DNA of 64,000 nucleotides from SZUA-430 sp965227535 (GCA_965227535.1 OZ245761.1:1550001-1614000); one strand, 5' to 3'; shown: positions 50,666 to 59,488, counted from the stretch's first letter. Numbers and translations: made by a program. Notes: generated by a model not told the origin, from the letters alone.

Positions 50666-51271
50666 TCAGTCGCAGGCGATGTTGAGATCGCTCCACGCGC
50701 ACTTGGACTGCGGGTTGTAAGGCGGCGGATTCGAATGTCCGCGTTGCAGCTGATCGCGCCACACATCGGCAAGGGCCGCGCGTTCGGTTTCAGGCGCCGC
50801 GAAATACGCACGCTCGCGCGCTCGGAACAGATCCAGCGAATCCGCCGACAGTCGGTTGGCGGTCCCGTAGGTGATCGCGCGCTGCTGCAAATACTCGAAC
50901 ACCTGATCGGCCTGGTAGTAGAGCGTCGCGTATGCCGGTTCGAGCATGGGATGATGCGCATTCACGGCGGCAAGGCGCAGCTCACGGCAAGGCCGCGTCT
51001 TGCGAACCCGCGCGCGCAGTGCATCGGCCTCGGCCTCCGTAGGCACCGCCCTATCGGCCAACTGCACCTCTGTGGGATTGCGCCGGGCAAACTTCGCGTT
51101 CACGACAGTCAGGGCCGGGTCTTGGTCCATGGCCGCGAAGCACGCCGCGATCTCTTTCTCCGCACCCTCCCACGACGGCTCTGCGGACGCCGCCCCACCC
51201 GGCCAGGCCAGAACAAGGGCTAGCCAGATCGAGGATTTCCGCGCCGGGCGGGACATGAAAGGGTGAGTCAT
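50666..51271 (-). CDS. Secreted hypothetical protein
   Basis: About 201 residues from ATG 51271 (51256 also possible). A signal peptide (SIWLALVLAWPGGAASA) precedes a mostly helical mature part with three Cys-containing segments (AACFAAM, RPCREL, KCAWSDLNIACD). The length and helical, Cys-bearing character are reminiscent of LprI-type inhibitors, but no motif is decisive. It ends the host-side flank next to the phage connector genes. Confidence 0.65.
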   Translation of the reverse strand: MTHPFMSRPARKSSIWLALVLAWPGGAASAEPSWEGAEKEIAACFAAMDQDPALTVVNAKFARRNPTEVQLADRAVPTEAEADALRARVRKTRPCRELRLAAVNAHHPMLEPAYATLYYQADQVFEYLQQRAITYGTANRLSADSLDLFRARERAYFAAPETERAALADVWRDQLQRGHSNPPPYNPQSKCAWSDLNIACD

Positions 51272-51415
51272 GGCGGATGTAAGCACGCGCGACCCGCCCC
51301 CGCCTGTCAACCTATCTAGAGTGTGTCCGGCCCAAGCCGCAGGAGCGTTAATCGCAATCCATGTGCGCCCCACTCTTGACGAGCCAGGTGCGCTTGGCGC
51401 CTGCTGGGGGAACAA

Positions 51416-51811
51416 ATGCGCACGTCACTCGCCATTGCCGGCGTGATAACCGGGCTCGTCCTTTGGACTGTGCCCGCGATGGCGCATGACGCGCAACGCG
51501 CCGCTGTCGACAAGCCCATCGTCACCGCCGAGAAAGACCTGCCAACGGGGCCGCGCATCTGCCTGTTCTCGCAAAACGGCAAGCGCAGCGAACCGGCGCC
51601 GGCCGACAGCACCGAACAAGTCGAAGTACCTCACGACGTTCGGCCGGCTAGCGACCACGCGCAGCAAGACGCCGCCGTGCCAGCCAAAGTCGAAGTCGCT
51701 CAGCGCGAACCTGAAAAGGACGCAAAGGGTGAAACGGTCGCGCTGGCACCGAAAACACCCGAGCGCGTTTGCGACACGGATACGACGACGCCTGCTGCGC
51801 CGCACGGCTAA
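51416..51811 (+). CDS. Secreted hypothetical protein, low complexity
   Basis: A 131-residue protein with a signal peptide (SLAIAGVITGLVLWTVPAMA) and a charged, Pro/Ala-rich, probably disordered mature part with two Cys (ICLFSQ and VCDTDT). GGGGGA precedes ATG. Function unknown. It is divergent from the secreted protein on its left and 73 bases before a RidA-family gene. Confidence 0.65.
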   Translation: MRTSLAIAGVITGLVLWTVPAMAHDAQRAAVDKPIVTAEKDLPTGPRICLFSQNGKRSEPAPADSTEQVEVPHDVRPASDHAQQDAAVPAKVEVAQREPEKDAKGETVALAPKTPERVCDTDTTTPAAPHG

Positions 51812-51884
51812 GCCGCGCTCACATTTGACCCGCACACACGCTTTCGCCTAACAGACCGCACAAGCGATCTTCAGGAGCAAAGCG

Positions 51885-52268
51885 ATGGTTCAATTGATCT
51901 CTTCCGGTTCGCCGTTCGAGCGCGACATGGCCTATTCGCGCGCACTTGTCGACGGCGACTGGATCTTCGTATCCGGCACCACCGGCTATGACTACGCGAC
52001 GATGACGATTTCCGACGACCCCGCGACGCAAGCCGACCAATGCTTCCGCAACATCACCAAGGCGCTGGAGCAAGCCGGCGCCACGCTCGCGAACGTCGTG
52101 CGCGTCCACTATATCCTGCCCAACGCAGCCGATTTTCCGCAATGCTGGCCCGCGATGCGCAAACACCTGGGCGATGTCCGCCCGGCCGCCACCATGTTTA
52201 GCGCCGGCCTCGCGGACCCGAAAATGAAAATCGAAATCGAAGTCACCGCGCGCCGCGGCAATCGCTGA
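51885..52268 (+). CDS. RidA/YjgF family protein (second copy)
   Basis: A 127-residue RidA-like protein: WIFVSGTTGYDYATM, QCFRNITKALEQAGATLANV, VHYILPNAADFPQCWPAMRK and RPAATMFSAGL. The Arg that binds substrate carboxylate in deaminase-active RidA is at RPAATM. AGGAG precedes the ATG. It is distinct from the copy at 37.4 kb (low identity). Confidence 0.87.
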   Translation: MVQLISSGSPFERDMAYSRALVDGDWIFVSGTTGYDYATMTISDDPATQADQCFRNITKALEQAGATLANVVRVHYILPNAADFPQCWPAMRKHLGDVRPAATMFSAGLADPKMKIEIEVTARRGNR

Positions 52269-52282
52269 CCGCGCAAGCAAAA

Positions 52283-52310
52283 CGGCCGCTCCGGTTTCCC
52301 GAAGCGGCCG
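52283..52310. terminator. Bidirectional hairpin between RidA and the Cys-rich gene
   Basis: CGGCCGCT (52283-52290) pairs with AGCGGCCG (52303-52310), and CGG/CCG extends the stem around a TTTC loop. It lies between two convergent genes and can serve both; a short AAAA precedes it, giving T's on the minus strand. Confidence 0.65.
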
Positions 52311-52330
52311 CTGCGTTTCGTCAAAGCAAT

Positions 52331-52711
52331 TTAGTCTCTGCGGCACGCACGGTTGGCGACGATGTACCCACCCGAACGGCGGCACTGACGCGTCGTCGAC
52401 CACCAATCCGAACGGCCACGCTTGCAGCAAACGCGCGTATTCTGATAGCCCACGCGGCCGTCACGGCAGGCGCGGTTCGCGGTCACATAACCGCCGGAAC
52501 GCCGGCATTGACGCTGCGTCGACCACCAATCGCGCCCGCCACGTTTGCAGCACACACGATTGTCGCCGCGGTACTGAACCTGGAGTTCGAGATCGGCAAC
52601 TTTGGTGTATTGCGGTTCACCTGCCGGCGCCGCATTCCCGGCCGATGCCGTGCCGAACGCCGCGCCCGCTGCAAGAACGACCGCCATTAAGACATGTTTG
52701 ATGCGAATCAT
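52331..52711 (-). CDS. Secreted Cys-rich protein with a two-fold 41-residue repeat
   Basis: A 126-residue protein with a signal peptide (VLMAVVLAAGAAFGTASA). The mature part contains two nearly identical 41-residue units: RVCCKRGGRDWWSTQRQCRR then RVCCKRGRSDWWSTTRQCRR, each ending YxxANRACR, so eight Cys in two sets of four. The pattern suggests two small disulfide-bonded, strongly basic modules. No family is known to me. It may be a cell-surface binding or antimicrobial-like peptide (speculative). Confidence 0.8.
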   Translation of the reverse strand: MIRIKHVLMAVVLAAGAAFGTASAGNAAPAGEPQYTKVADLELQVQYRGDNRVCCKRGGRDWWSTQRQCRRSGGYVTANRACRDGRVGYQNTRVCCKRGRSDWWSTTRQCRRSGGYIVANRACRRD

Positions 52712-52741
52712 AAACGTTGCTCCCTTGGTATACGTTGAACC

Positions 52742-52975
52742 TCAACGCCCAAGGTGCCCGCTTGGTTCAGACGGAACTCGCGGATTGTCGTCGCGGCGCC
52801 AATCTTGAAAAAGGAGGCGTCCGAACATGAACGCCCCGGCGCCCAAACCGATCCATACGGTCACACGCAGGATCTCGAAAACGATCATCCCTGCCGGCAT
52901 ACCGACAATACCCGCCGATAAGGCGAACGATGCGCTAACCGCCAACCACAATCCAAGACATGCGAAACGAAGCAT
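52742..52975 (-). CDS. Small two-helix membrane protein
   Basis: A 77-residue protein from ATG 52975 (AGGAGA upstream) with two hydrophobic helices (LGLWLAVSASFALSAGIVGM and ILRVTVWIGLGAGAFMFGRL) and a polar C-terminus. No family recognised. It is divergent from the TonB-like gene; a 173-bp spacer holds both promoters. Confidence 0.6.
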   Translation of the reverse strand: MLRFACLGLWLAVSASFALSAGIVGMPAGMIVFEILRVTVWIGLGAGAFMFGRLLFQDWRRDDNPRVPSEPSGHLGR

Positions 52976-53148
52976 GACCGATCTCCTGTCGCACGCAACG
53001 CTTCTCGGCAGCGATTGTTCCCCCACCCCTGGGAAGCTTGGCCGCCTGTCGAGATGGAACCCGACTTGCACACGGTTAAGACGAGAAAGGTCCGTTGTAG
53101 GTGCAGCGCAGGTGAGATTAACATCGCAGGCGCAAGAAGCGGATCGCA

Positions 53149-53727
53149 ATGTCAGTCGACGAAGACGAACTGAAGCCCGAGCAGAAAACGCCGAAGCTTC
53201 CGAAACTCAGTGAAGAAGATACGAGCGCACTTTCCTGGCTCGGCCGCTGGATCGGCATCCCGCTTCTGCTCGTGATCGCACTCTATTATCTAGAACCGCT
53301 GTTCCGCGGCAGCGGCGTCGAGGTCGTGCCGACCGTGACCCGCCAACGCGTTCAGCCCTATCCGTTCCCCGAAGGCGTAACCGGCCCCTCGCTGGCGCCG
53401 ACCGACGTCCCGCGTGCGCCGCGTGCACCGCCGATACCGGACGCGCCGGTTCTGCCCGACATGTCGAGCGCCGACGTGGTCGCGAACCCGATCTCGCAGC
53501 CGCAACCGGAATACCCGCGCCGCGCGCTGGAGTCTGAGAAGGAGGGCTTGGTACGCCTGCGCATCACGATCGGCCCCGACGGTTCGGTTATCGATGCGCA
53601 AGTCGTGAACGCCCAACCGCGCGGCTGGTTCGAAAACGCCGCCATCAACGCCGTCAAACGCTGGCGCTATCAGCCCTCAGGCCGCACGATCCAGACCGAA
53701 GTCGAGATCGAATTCAAACTCAAGTGA
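53149..53727 (+). CDS. TonB family protein (energy transducer-like)
   Basis: A 192-residue protein: cytoplasmic N-terminus, one membrane helix (WIGIPLLLVIALYYL), a Pro-rich periplasmic linker (APRAPPIPDAPVLPD), and a TonB C-terminal domain (PEYPRRALESEKEGLVRLRI ... NAAINAVKRWRYQP). It would carry proton-motive energy to outer-membrane receptors. No ExbB/ExbD genes are adjacent. It might serve the receptor at 2-4.4 kb, but there is no genetic link. Confidence 0.85.
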   Translation: MSVDEDELKPEQKTPKLPKLSEEDTSALSWLGRWIGIPLLLVIALYYLEPLFRGSGVEVVPTVTRQRVQPYPFPEGVTGPSLAPTDVPRAPRAPPIPDAPVLPDMSSADVVANPISQPQPEYPRRALESEKEGLVRLRITIGPDGSVIDAQVVNAQPRGWFENAAINAVKRWRYQPSGRTIQTEVEIEFKLK

Positions 53728-53752
53728 TACGCCAACGGATCCCGGCGTCGTC

Positions 53753-53887
53753 TTAGCGCAACGCCAGCGCCAGATCGCGCCGGCGCGCGATACGGCGGCG
53801 TTCACGCAGTTCCTCGTCCTGCTTCGACGCCGGTGTCGGCGGCGGTGTCGGCGGGGGCGGCGCTTTGGGTGAGCTGAATAGGCACAT
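53753..53887 (-). CDS. Very short proline-rich phage protein (copy 2, shortened)
   Basis: A 44-residue protein starting MCLFSSPKAPPPPTPPPTPA, clearly related to the 64-residue protein at 50269-50463 (same MC..SPKAPPPP opening) but lacking the ASTILTSGLG tail. It overlaps the end of the GNAT-like virion gene by 86 bases in another frame. It marks a second copy of the phage connector region. Confidence 0.6.
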   Translation of the reverse strand: MCLFSSPKAPPPPTPPPTPASKQDEELRERRRIARRRDLALALR

Positions 53888-54326
53888 GATCGTTCAACCT
53901 CCATGCATATTGAAGAAACGACGCGCCGTGCGCGCCAAACCGCGGCAGAAGGCATTCGCGAACGAAGCCCAGCCGCTCCAAAAGTTCGATGGCCTCGACA
54001 TGGCCTTCGATCGTGCGGCACTCCGCACGTTCAAAGCCCGCTGCGATCAGCGCCGGCCGCGCCTCACGCCAGCCCCAGCGCACGACGGCGCGCGCGACAT
54101 ACGGCCACTCGTCGGTCGCCATCATCGACACGACGAGCGCCTTGGGCGTCAGCCGGTGAAAGGTCACGATCGCGGTCGCACGCCCCTCATGCGCGAAAAT
54201 GCGGGCCAAAATAGCCGGAGAGGCGAATGCCAACGCCGCCGCCTCAGGCGCAAATCCGTATGCCGCAAGTTCGCGCGCATCGCGCGCACGCAGCCGCGCC
54301 AAGATCGATCGAATGTCGTCGAGCAT
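53802..54326 (-). CDS. Phage internal virion protein A / GNAT-fold protein (T7 gp13-like)
   Basis: About 174 residues from ATG 54326. It has a degenerate acetyltransferase-like fold (FHRLTPKALVVSMMATDEWP, AIELLERLGFVRECLLPRFG) of the phage family that includes T7 gp13. It would normally lie between tail and core genes; here it is ~3.5 kb on the other side of the portal, followed by a shortened proline-rich gene. That order suggests rearrangement or the trace of a second phage. Confidence 0.7.
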   Translation of the reverse strand: MLDDIRSILARLRARDARELAAYGFAPEAAALAFASPAILARIFAHEGRATAIVTFHRLTPKALVVSMMATDEWPYVARAVVRWGWREARPALIAAGFERAECRTIEGHVEAIELLERLGFVRECLLPRFGAHGASFLQYAWRLNDHVPIQLTQSAAPADTAADTGVEAGRGTA

Positions 54327-54616
54327 ACGCTTTTGCAACCTTTGCCACGGTCAACAGCAAATCGAAGGGCGTTTCAGAAATCGCCTGTTCGCGCCGCGCG
54401 TGTGAAATGACGTGCGCGACGGCCCAGCGTCGCCATGGCGCGCGTCGCATCCGCAGCACGCGTCATCGCGCGACGCACATCCGCCACACGCTGTGTTCTT
54501 CGTGCAGGAGTTGCATATGCGCAAAATCGTCTGACTCGCCCACGGGAACGTCGATGCGCTATAGCTTCCCCGCCTCCGCTAATCGCGGCGGCCCTGTCAC
54601 CGATTTGGGGGAATTG

Positions 54617-54775
54617 ATGACAACGGACTCGTACCGCGCCGCAATGCGCCCGCTTATGCTTACGGTCGCATGGTTTGCATTCTTGGCCATCGCCGCCTTT
54701 GCGTGGGCCGCCATCGAAAGCCAAACGCCCGCGCCGCAAAGCGTCAAACCAATCGTTTTCGTCCTCAAGCAATAG
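54617..54775 (+). CDS. Small single-helix membrane protein
   Basis: A 52-residue protein from ATG 54617, with GGGGGA five bases before it. One membrane helix (LMLTVAWFAFLAIAAFAWAA) and a short Pro-containing polar tail. Function unknown. It precedes the secreted protein at 54904 on the same strand. Confidence 0.5.
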   Translation: MTTDSYRAAMRPLMLTVAWFAFLAIAAFAWAAIESQTPAPQSVKPIVFVLKQ

Positions 54776-54903
54776 CTGTAGCCGCCGTCACAACGACGGT
54801 TATCGGCCCGGTCTGCGTTCAAGCTTCATCAGCCGTTCAGGCGTGCGATGAGAATGTCCGCGCGCCCCGGACGGGGACACGAAAGAAAATGAGGAGAGAA
54901 ACC

Positions 54904-55290
54904 ATGAATAAGCCTTTAGTCACGACTGCCTGCGCCGCCATACTGTCGATGGCCGCAGCGATCACGCCCGCCTTGGCCTGGGACGAGGTCGCCACGCGCG
55001 AAGTGACCGATCGCTACGACGTCGATGTTGTCCGCCTGCCCGGCGCCCAAAAGTTCGCCCGCGTCAAAGTCTGCGTCTACGGCAACCCCGTTCATTTCTA
55101 CGACTTCGACATTTTCTTCCGCAACGGCGGTCATCAGGACGTGTCCGTCCGCGCCCGCATCAACGCCGGCGAATGCACACGCGTGATCGACCTCAAAGGC
55201 GGCCGCCGCAACATCGACAGCATCAAGTTCAAATACGAAGAAACAAGCTGGTTCGTCGGCCGCGCCACCGTGCGCATCTTCGCCGAGTAA
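54904..55290 (+). CDS. Secreted hypothetical beta-rich protein
   Basis: A 128-residue protein from ATG 54904 (GAGGAGAG upstream). It has a signal peptide (TTACAAILSMAAAITPALA) and a beta-sandwich-like mature part (VKVCVYGNPVHFYDFDIFFR, NAGECTRVIDLKGGRRNIDS) with two Cys that may pair. It resembles the DUF2541/YaaI type of periplasmic protein. Function unknown. Confidence 0.7.
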   Translation: MNKPLVTTACAAILSMAAAITPALAWDEVATREVTDRYDVDVVRLPGAQKFARVKVCVYGNPVHFYDFDIFFRNGGHQDVSVRARINAGECTRVIDLKGGRRNIDSIKFKYEETSWFVGRATVRIFAE

Positions 55291-55531
55291 GCACGCCGCT
55301 CAAGACGTAACGTAGGCCACGCCGGAGCGATCCGTGCGCGGCCTTTCTCTTGTCGCCGTCGAAGACAACAAAAACCCGGCCACTTTTCGCGCCGGGGCAT
55401 AGTTCGACATATACTGATTTGAAGCGCCGAATATCGCCGAAAGCGCCGAAAAAGTCAACCGAAAATTCTGCCGTACACGCGCGCCGCGTCCGCAACGATA
55501 GTGCAGCGGCACCAACGATTCGAGTCCGCCC

Positions 55532-55822
55532 ATGGCGCAGCGCCGCCGCGCACGAAAGCCGAAACCGCCCGCGTGCTTCGTCTATGTGCTGGGCGCAAGC
55601 GGAAAAGGCGGATTCAAAACCTACGTCGGCTGGACCACCAATCTCGACGCGCGGCTCGCCGCACACAACGCCGGCAAAGGCGCTCGCTCCACCCGCGGCC
55701 GCACCTGGACGCTGCTCTACGCCGAGCCGCACAAAACCCGCAGCGCCGCGATGAGCCGCGAGTGGCATCTAAAACGCGACCGCACGTTCCGCAACGCTCT
55801 CAAATCAAATCGCGCAGCGTAA
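55532..55822 (+). CDS. GIY-YIG nuclease-domain protein
   Basis: A 96-residue stand-alone GIY-YIG domain: FVYVLG in the GIY position, KTYVGWTTNLDARLAAHNAG with YVG and the active-site Arg, and GKGARSTRGR. Stand-alone members of this size (YhbQ/UPF0213-like) are widespread, with poorly known roles in nucleic-acid cleavage. It overlaps the end of the convergent protease gene by 23 bases. Confidence 0.88.
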   Translation: MAQRRRARKPKPPACFVYVLGASGKGGFKTYVGWTTNLDARLAAHNAGKGARSTRGRTWTLLYAEPHKTRSAAMSREWHLKRDRTFRNALKSNRAA

Positions 55823-57644
55823 TCGCGACCTCGCGCGCAGCGCCGCTGCTCCGCACCGTCAACCGCACGACCGTCCCCGGCAACCCCTCGCGCAGATGAT
55901 CCCGCACGTCGTTGAGCATCAGCGTCGCGGCCCCCCGACCATCCACCGCCATGATCACATCCCCCTCGCGAAGTCCCGCGCGCGCCGCGGGCGACGCCGG
56001 GACCACCGCATCGATGCGAAAACCGCCCGCACCTTGATTGATCCAAAGGCCGGAGCGGTCATACGCATCGCGCACACGCGCGCCGGGTTGCGCCGATAGA
56101 TAAAGTCGTTGGCGCGGATAATCGAATGTCACGACGAACCGCTGCAGCAAACCACTGCCGATACTGCCCGCCGGCGCCGTGTTGGTGAGCGCGCCCAAGC
56201 GCTGAAGCGACATGTCGACGACCACATTCGGCACCGCAAGCGGCCCCACGCGCACGCGGCCCACGCGCGCGAGCGTCCCGCGCGTCGGCCCGCCGAGCCC
56301 CCAGCCCGTCACCGCATCGATCGACGGTTTGAACCGCGCCCGCAGCGCATGCTTCTGCACGAACGGCGAGTTCAACCCAACCGACGCGCGCGATCCCGTG
56401 TCGACATCGAAGGTCGCTGCGACGCCGCCGATCTCACCCTCCACCTCCGGCACCGTACCGTTGAACACGAAGGGCACGGCAACGCCCGCGCCGTCCGCAC
56501 GCCAAGCAGCCGCGTCGCCGAGCGTCAGCGTCCGCGATGCATAGTCGATGCGAACGACGAAACGCTTGAACAGCTCATAACCCAAGATGCCGTGAAACGG
56601 CGCGCCCTCGACATCGCCCAGTTTCTCCAGCGCCACCACCGCAAACAACTGGTTCTTCAACCGCACATCGCCAAGACCCACGTGCGCGATGCGCGTGAAC
56701 GCAGCACGCTCTGTAAATTCGCCGGCGCCTTTGACCTCGGCGTCGCCGACGCTGCCCAACCGCAGCGCCCGCATCGCCGTCGGCGTGATCACGTTCGCCG
56801 CCCCCGTATCGACCAGAAGGGAAAACGTTCGCTTGTTCAACTTCGCATCGACATAGATGTGATTATTGACGAAGCGGAACGGCAGCACGCTCTCGTGTTT
56901 GCCCCGCGCAAACGCGAAGTCCGCCCGCGGCGGCGGCGGCACCGCGAAGTCGGCGTCGGAAATCGCCGGATTGATCTCGACCTTGGTCACGATCCGCTCG
57001 GCGCCGAACGCGGCGGCCGCATTCGACGAGCGAATGCGATGCGCGATCATCAATCCAGCGACCGGACGATAATCTTCATAGATCGTGGTCCGCGTCTCGC
57101 TGGCGCCGACTTCGATCGTCCGATCCAGCATCTTCGTCTGCGCGTCGAACCACACCTCGAACTTCAAGCCGCCGTCCGGCGCAATCTCAAGCGCCTCTTT
57201 GATCCGCTGACGGAACAACTGCAGCCGGATGTCGACATTCGCGCGCGCCGCCCGCGCCGGATACCAATACCCCAACGCCTGCCGGTACTGCGCCGACACG
57301 CTGCGCGCCGGCGCATCGCCACCTTCGGGCACCGTCACGATGCCCGCTTGATCTTGAACCCAAGCGCGCTTGCCGTCGAAGCCTTCGCCGCCCGTCAGCG
57401 GCCCGACGCGAAACCGCGTGACGACGCGCCCGCCCACCACATCGGTCAGCGTCGTCCCGGTGCCGTCGAGCCCGCTCTGCCGCAAACGATAGGTGATCCG
57501 GATGGCCTTAAGCGCATCGACCGCCGGGCCGCCCGCGGCAGCTTTCGTCTGCGCCAGCACAAGCCGAACGTCCCGCGCCGCCGCCGGCGCAAGCCCAAAC
57601 ACCGTGAACAGAAATATTGCGCCGCACAAATATCGCGCGAGCAT
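55800..57644 (-). CDS. Exported aspartic protease with two DTG motifs and a PDZ domain
   Basis: A 614-residue protein with a signal peptide (IFLFTVFGLAPAAARD), a lipoprotein-carrier-like N-terminal half (residues ~25-260), a double retropepsin-type protease region with catalytic triads LLVDTGAANVI and FDVDTGSRASV, and a C-terminal PDZ domain (VPASPAARAGLREGDVIMAV). Two DTG lobes in one chain mimic a pepsin-like bilobal enzyme. It probably acts in the periplasm. It shares strand with the dipeptidase gene 56 bases upstream and could form a peptide-degrading pair. Confidence 0.88.
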   Translation of the reverse strand: MLARYLCGAIFLFTVFGLAPAAARDVRLVLAQTKAAAGGPAVDALKAIRITYRLRQSGLDGTGTTLTDVVGGRVVTRFRVGPLTGGEGFDGKRAWVQDQAGIVTVPEGGDAPARSVSAQYRQALGYWYPARAARANVDIRLQLFRQRIKEALEIAPDGGLKFEVWFDAQTKMLDRTIEVGASETRTTIYEDYRPVAGLMIAHRIRSSNAAAAFGAERIVTKVEINPAISDADFAVPPPPRADFAFARGKHESVLPFRFVNNHIYVDAKLNKRTFSLLVDTGAANVITPTAMRALRLGSVGDAEVKGAGEFTERAAFTRIAHVGLGDVRLKNQLFAVVALEKLGDVEGAPFHGILGYELFKRFVVRIDYASRTLTLGDAAAWRADGAGVAVPFVFNGTVPEVEGEIGGVAATFDVDTGSRASVGLNSPFVQKHALRARFKPSIDAVTGWGLGGPTRGTLARVGRVRVGPLAVPNVVVDMSLQRLGALTNTAPAGSIGSGLLQRFVVTFDYPRQRLYLSAQPGARVRDAYDRSGLWINQGAGGFRIDAVVPASPAARAGLREGDVIMAVDGRGAATLMLNDVRDHLREGLPGTVVRLTVRSSGAAREVAITLRDLI

Positions 57645-57700
57645 ATCGCACTCAGCTGTGGCCCGCGCCGACCATAGCAGAAGTCCCCGCGAACAGCAGA

Positions 57701-58864
57701 CTAGTTCGGAAGCAGTGCGCCAAGAAGTGCGAGCACGTTCCCACCGGTGATCTTGCCGATCTCATCATCCGTAAACCCGGCGTCGACCATCGCCTGAACC
57801 AGCGCCGCCGACTCCGACGCGTCGAACCGTACCGTTGTCGAGCCGTCATAGTCCGAACCCAAGGCCACATGATCGACGCCCACGAGATCCGCCGCATAGC
57901 GCAACGACGTCGCGACGCCATTCGGTGTCGAGTCGCACACAGCGCCCGGCCAATAGCCGATGCCGATGAGCCCGCCTTTGGCCGCGATTGCCCGCAGATG
58001 CGTATCGCTCATATTGCGCGCGCTCTTGCAGGCGCCGCGCACGCCGGTGTGCGACACGACGATCGGCCGCGTCGCGTAGGCCAGAACGTCGTCGACCACC
58101 TTCTCCGACGAATGCGCGACGTCCACGATCATGCCCATGTCTTCGATCGCCCGCACAGCCTCGATGCCGAACGGCGAAAGCCCGCCCTTGCTCACGCCGT
58201 GCAGCGAACCGCCCAATTCATTGTCGAAGAAGTGCTGCAGCCCGATCATGCGAAAGCCTGCGTCGTAAAGTTTCTGCAGGTTCTCAAGCTCGCCTTCCAG
58301 CGGATGCGCGCCCTCGGTTGCCAGCAAGCCGCCGACGACGGCCTCGCCCTTCGCACGGCGCGCCATCAAGCCTGCAAGATCGCCCTTCGTGCGCACCACG
58401 ACGAGCGCCTTGGGATCGCGCTTCGCCGCATCGTTCAACCGCTCGGCCTGATAAAGCGCCCGCTCGAGCAAACTGTCCCACGTCCGCGTCGGCCACAGGC
58501 TGACCTTCGCGAGCATGGAGATCATATCCGTGTCCCCGGTATTCTTGTCGTAGTTCTGCCCCTGCGGCGTCTTCGTCACCGTCGAGAACACCTGCAGCGC
58601 AAACCGCCCCTCGACAAGCCGCGGTACGTCGACATGCCCCCGCGCCCCTCGCGCCAGAACATCGCGTCCCCACAACAATGTGTCCGCGTGCAGATCCGCC
58701 ATATTCAGCGTCGCGTGCAAAGCCTTCGCCCGCGCCCCGATCTTGTACGGCGCGTGCGCCTCAACCTTGTTCAGTTGACCTTCGACCGCCGCCGGCGCCG
58801 CCATCAACGCCCCAGCGCCCAGCACGGCCAACGCCGCACCGATGCCAATCAACCAACGTCGCAT
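57701..58864 (-). CDS. Membrane dipeptidase (peptidase M19, renal dipeptidase family)
   Basis: A 387-residue protein with an N-terminal membrane anchor (WLIGIGAALAVLGAGALMAA) and an M19 zinc-peptidase barrel: DLHADT, ATEGAHPLEG (bridging Glu), VDVAHSS, VVSHTG and ALGSDYDG all match metal or active-site segments. It would cleave dipeptides, including those with a D-residue at the C-terminus. It is followed on the same strand by the two-DTG protease. Confidence 0.92.
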   Translation of the reverse strand: MRRWLIGIGAALAVLGAGALMAAPAAVEGQLNKVEAHAPYKIGARAKALHATLNMADLHADTLLWGRDVLARGARGHVDVPRLVEGRFALQVFSTVTKTPQGQNYDKNTGDTDMISMLAKVSLWPTRTWDSLLERALYQAERLNDAAKRDPKALVVVRTKGDLAGLMARRAKGEAVVGGLLATEGAHPLEGELENLQKLYDAGFRMIGLQHFFDNELGGSLHGVSKGGLSPFGIEAVRAIEDMGMIVDVAHSSEKVVDDVLAYATRPIVVSHTGVRGACKSARNMSDTHLRAIAAKGGLIGIGYWPGAVCDSTPNGVATSLRYAADLVGVDHVALGSDYDGSTTVRFDASESAALVQAMVDAGFTDDEIGKITGGNVLALLGALLPN

Positions 58865-58930
58865 AAGTCACCTCGCCGTGAAGCGCGATTTTACGCAGAG
58901 CCCCGGTGGGGTGGCAAACGATGGGAATCG

Positions 58931-59488
58931 CTAGCTGCGGCGCAGCTTACGCACGGCGCCCGACGAGATAGGCTTGCCGTTGATATCGACGATCCGCGAA
59001 ATCTGAGCGCCGCCGAATTTATCCTGGCTCAGCACGCCGATCGGAACGCCACGGAAATAGACGCGCCGCGCGGAATCTTCCTTCACCGCGCTCTTGCCGA
59101 AATAGAGCGGCAGCAGATCGCGCCGGTCGCCCGTGCGCGAGGCAAGAATTGCCGCGATCTTCGGCGCATAGGCTTGCCCGCCGAACACGCTGTCCTGCAC
59201 CGGACGGCACCCGCCGGCGCCGAAACTCATCTCGCAAACCCGTTGGCTCTGAAAGCTGGGCGCCGTGCGCGCATGAAGAACGAGCGCATTCGAAACGATC
59301 TGCCCGCACGCGTCCTTATCGAACGCGCGCAAACAATCCTGGTCGGTCGCAAGCACAAGCGCCGTATCCGGCCCGCGATGCCTAAGCGCCGCGAACACAA
59401 CAAGCACCGCCACGACGACCAGCACGCCGACGAACAGCACCAGGCGATAATCGCCCGCGTCCGCTTTGTTGCCTAAAGAACCCGTCAT
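58931..59488 (-). CDS. DUF1190-like membrane-anchored protein
   Basis: About 185 residues from ATG 59488 (59515 possible). A membrane helix (YRLVLFVGVLVVVAVLVVFA) precedes a Cys-bearing segment (DQDCLRAFDKDACGQIVSNA ... APSFQSQRVCEMSFGAGGCR) that resembles YgiB/DUF1190. Function of the family is unclear. It is read on the same strand as the following operon, 66 bases upstream of which lies its own stop. Confidence 0.65.
   Translation of the reverse strand: MTGSLGNKADAGDYRLVLFVGVLVVVAVLVVFAALRHRGPDTALVLATDQDCLRAFDKDACGQIVSNALVLHARTAPSFQSQRVCEMSFGAGGCRPVQDSVFGGQAYAPKIAAILASRTGDRRDLLPLYFGKSAVKEDSARRVYFRGVPIGVLSQDKFGGAQISRIVDINGKPISSGAVRKLRRS

Noticed and set aside
57617..59476. A 619-codon plus-strand frame across the dipeptidase and its neighbour
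   Set aside because: His/Arg-rich antisense frame crossing two well-supported minus-strand genes, as expected at high GC.
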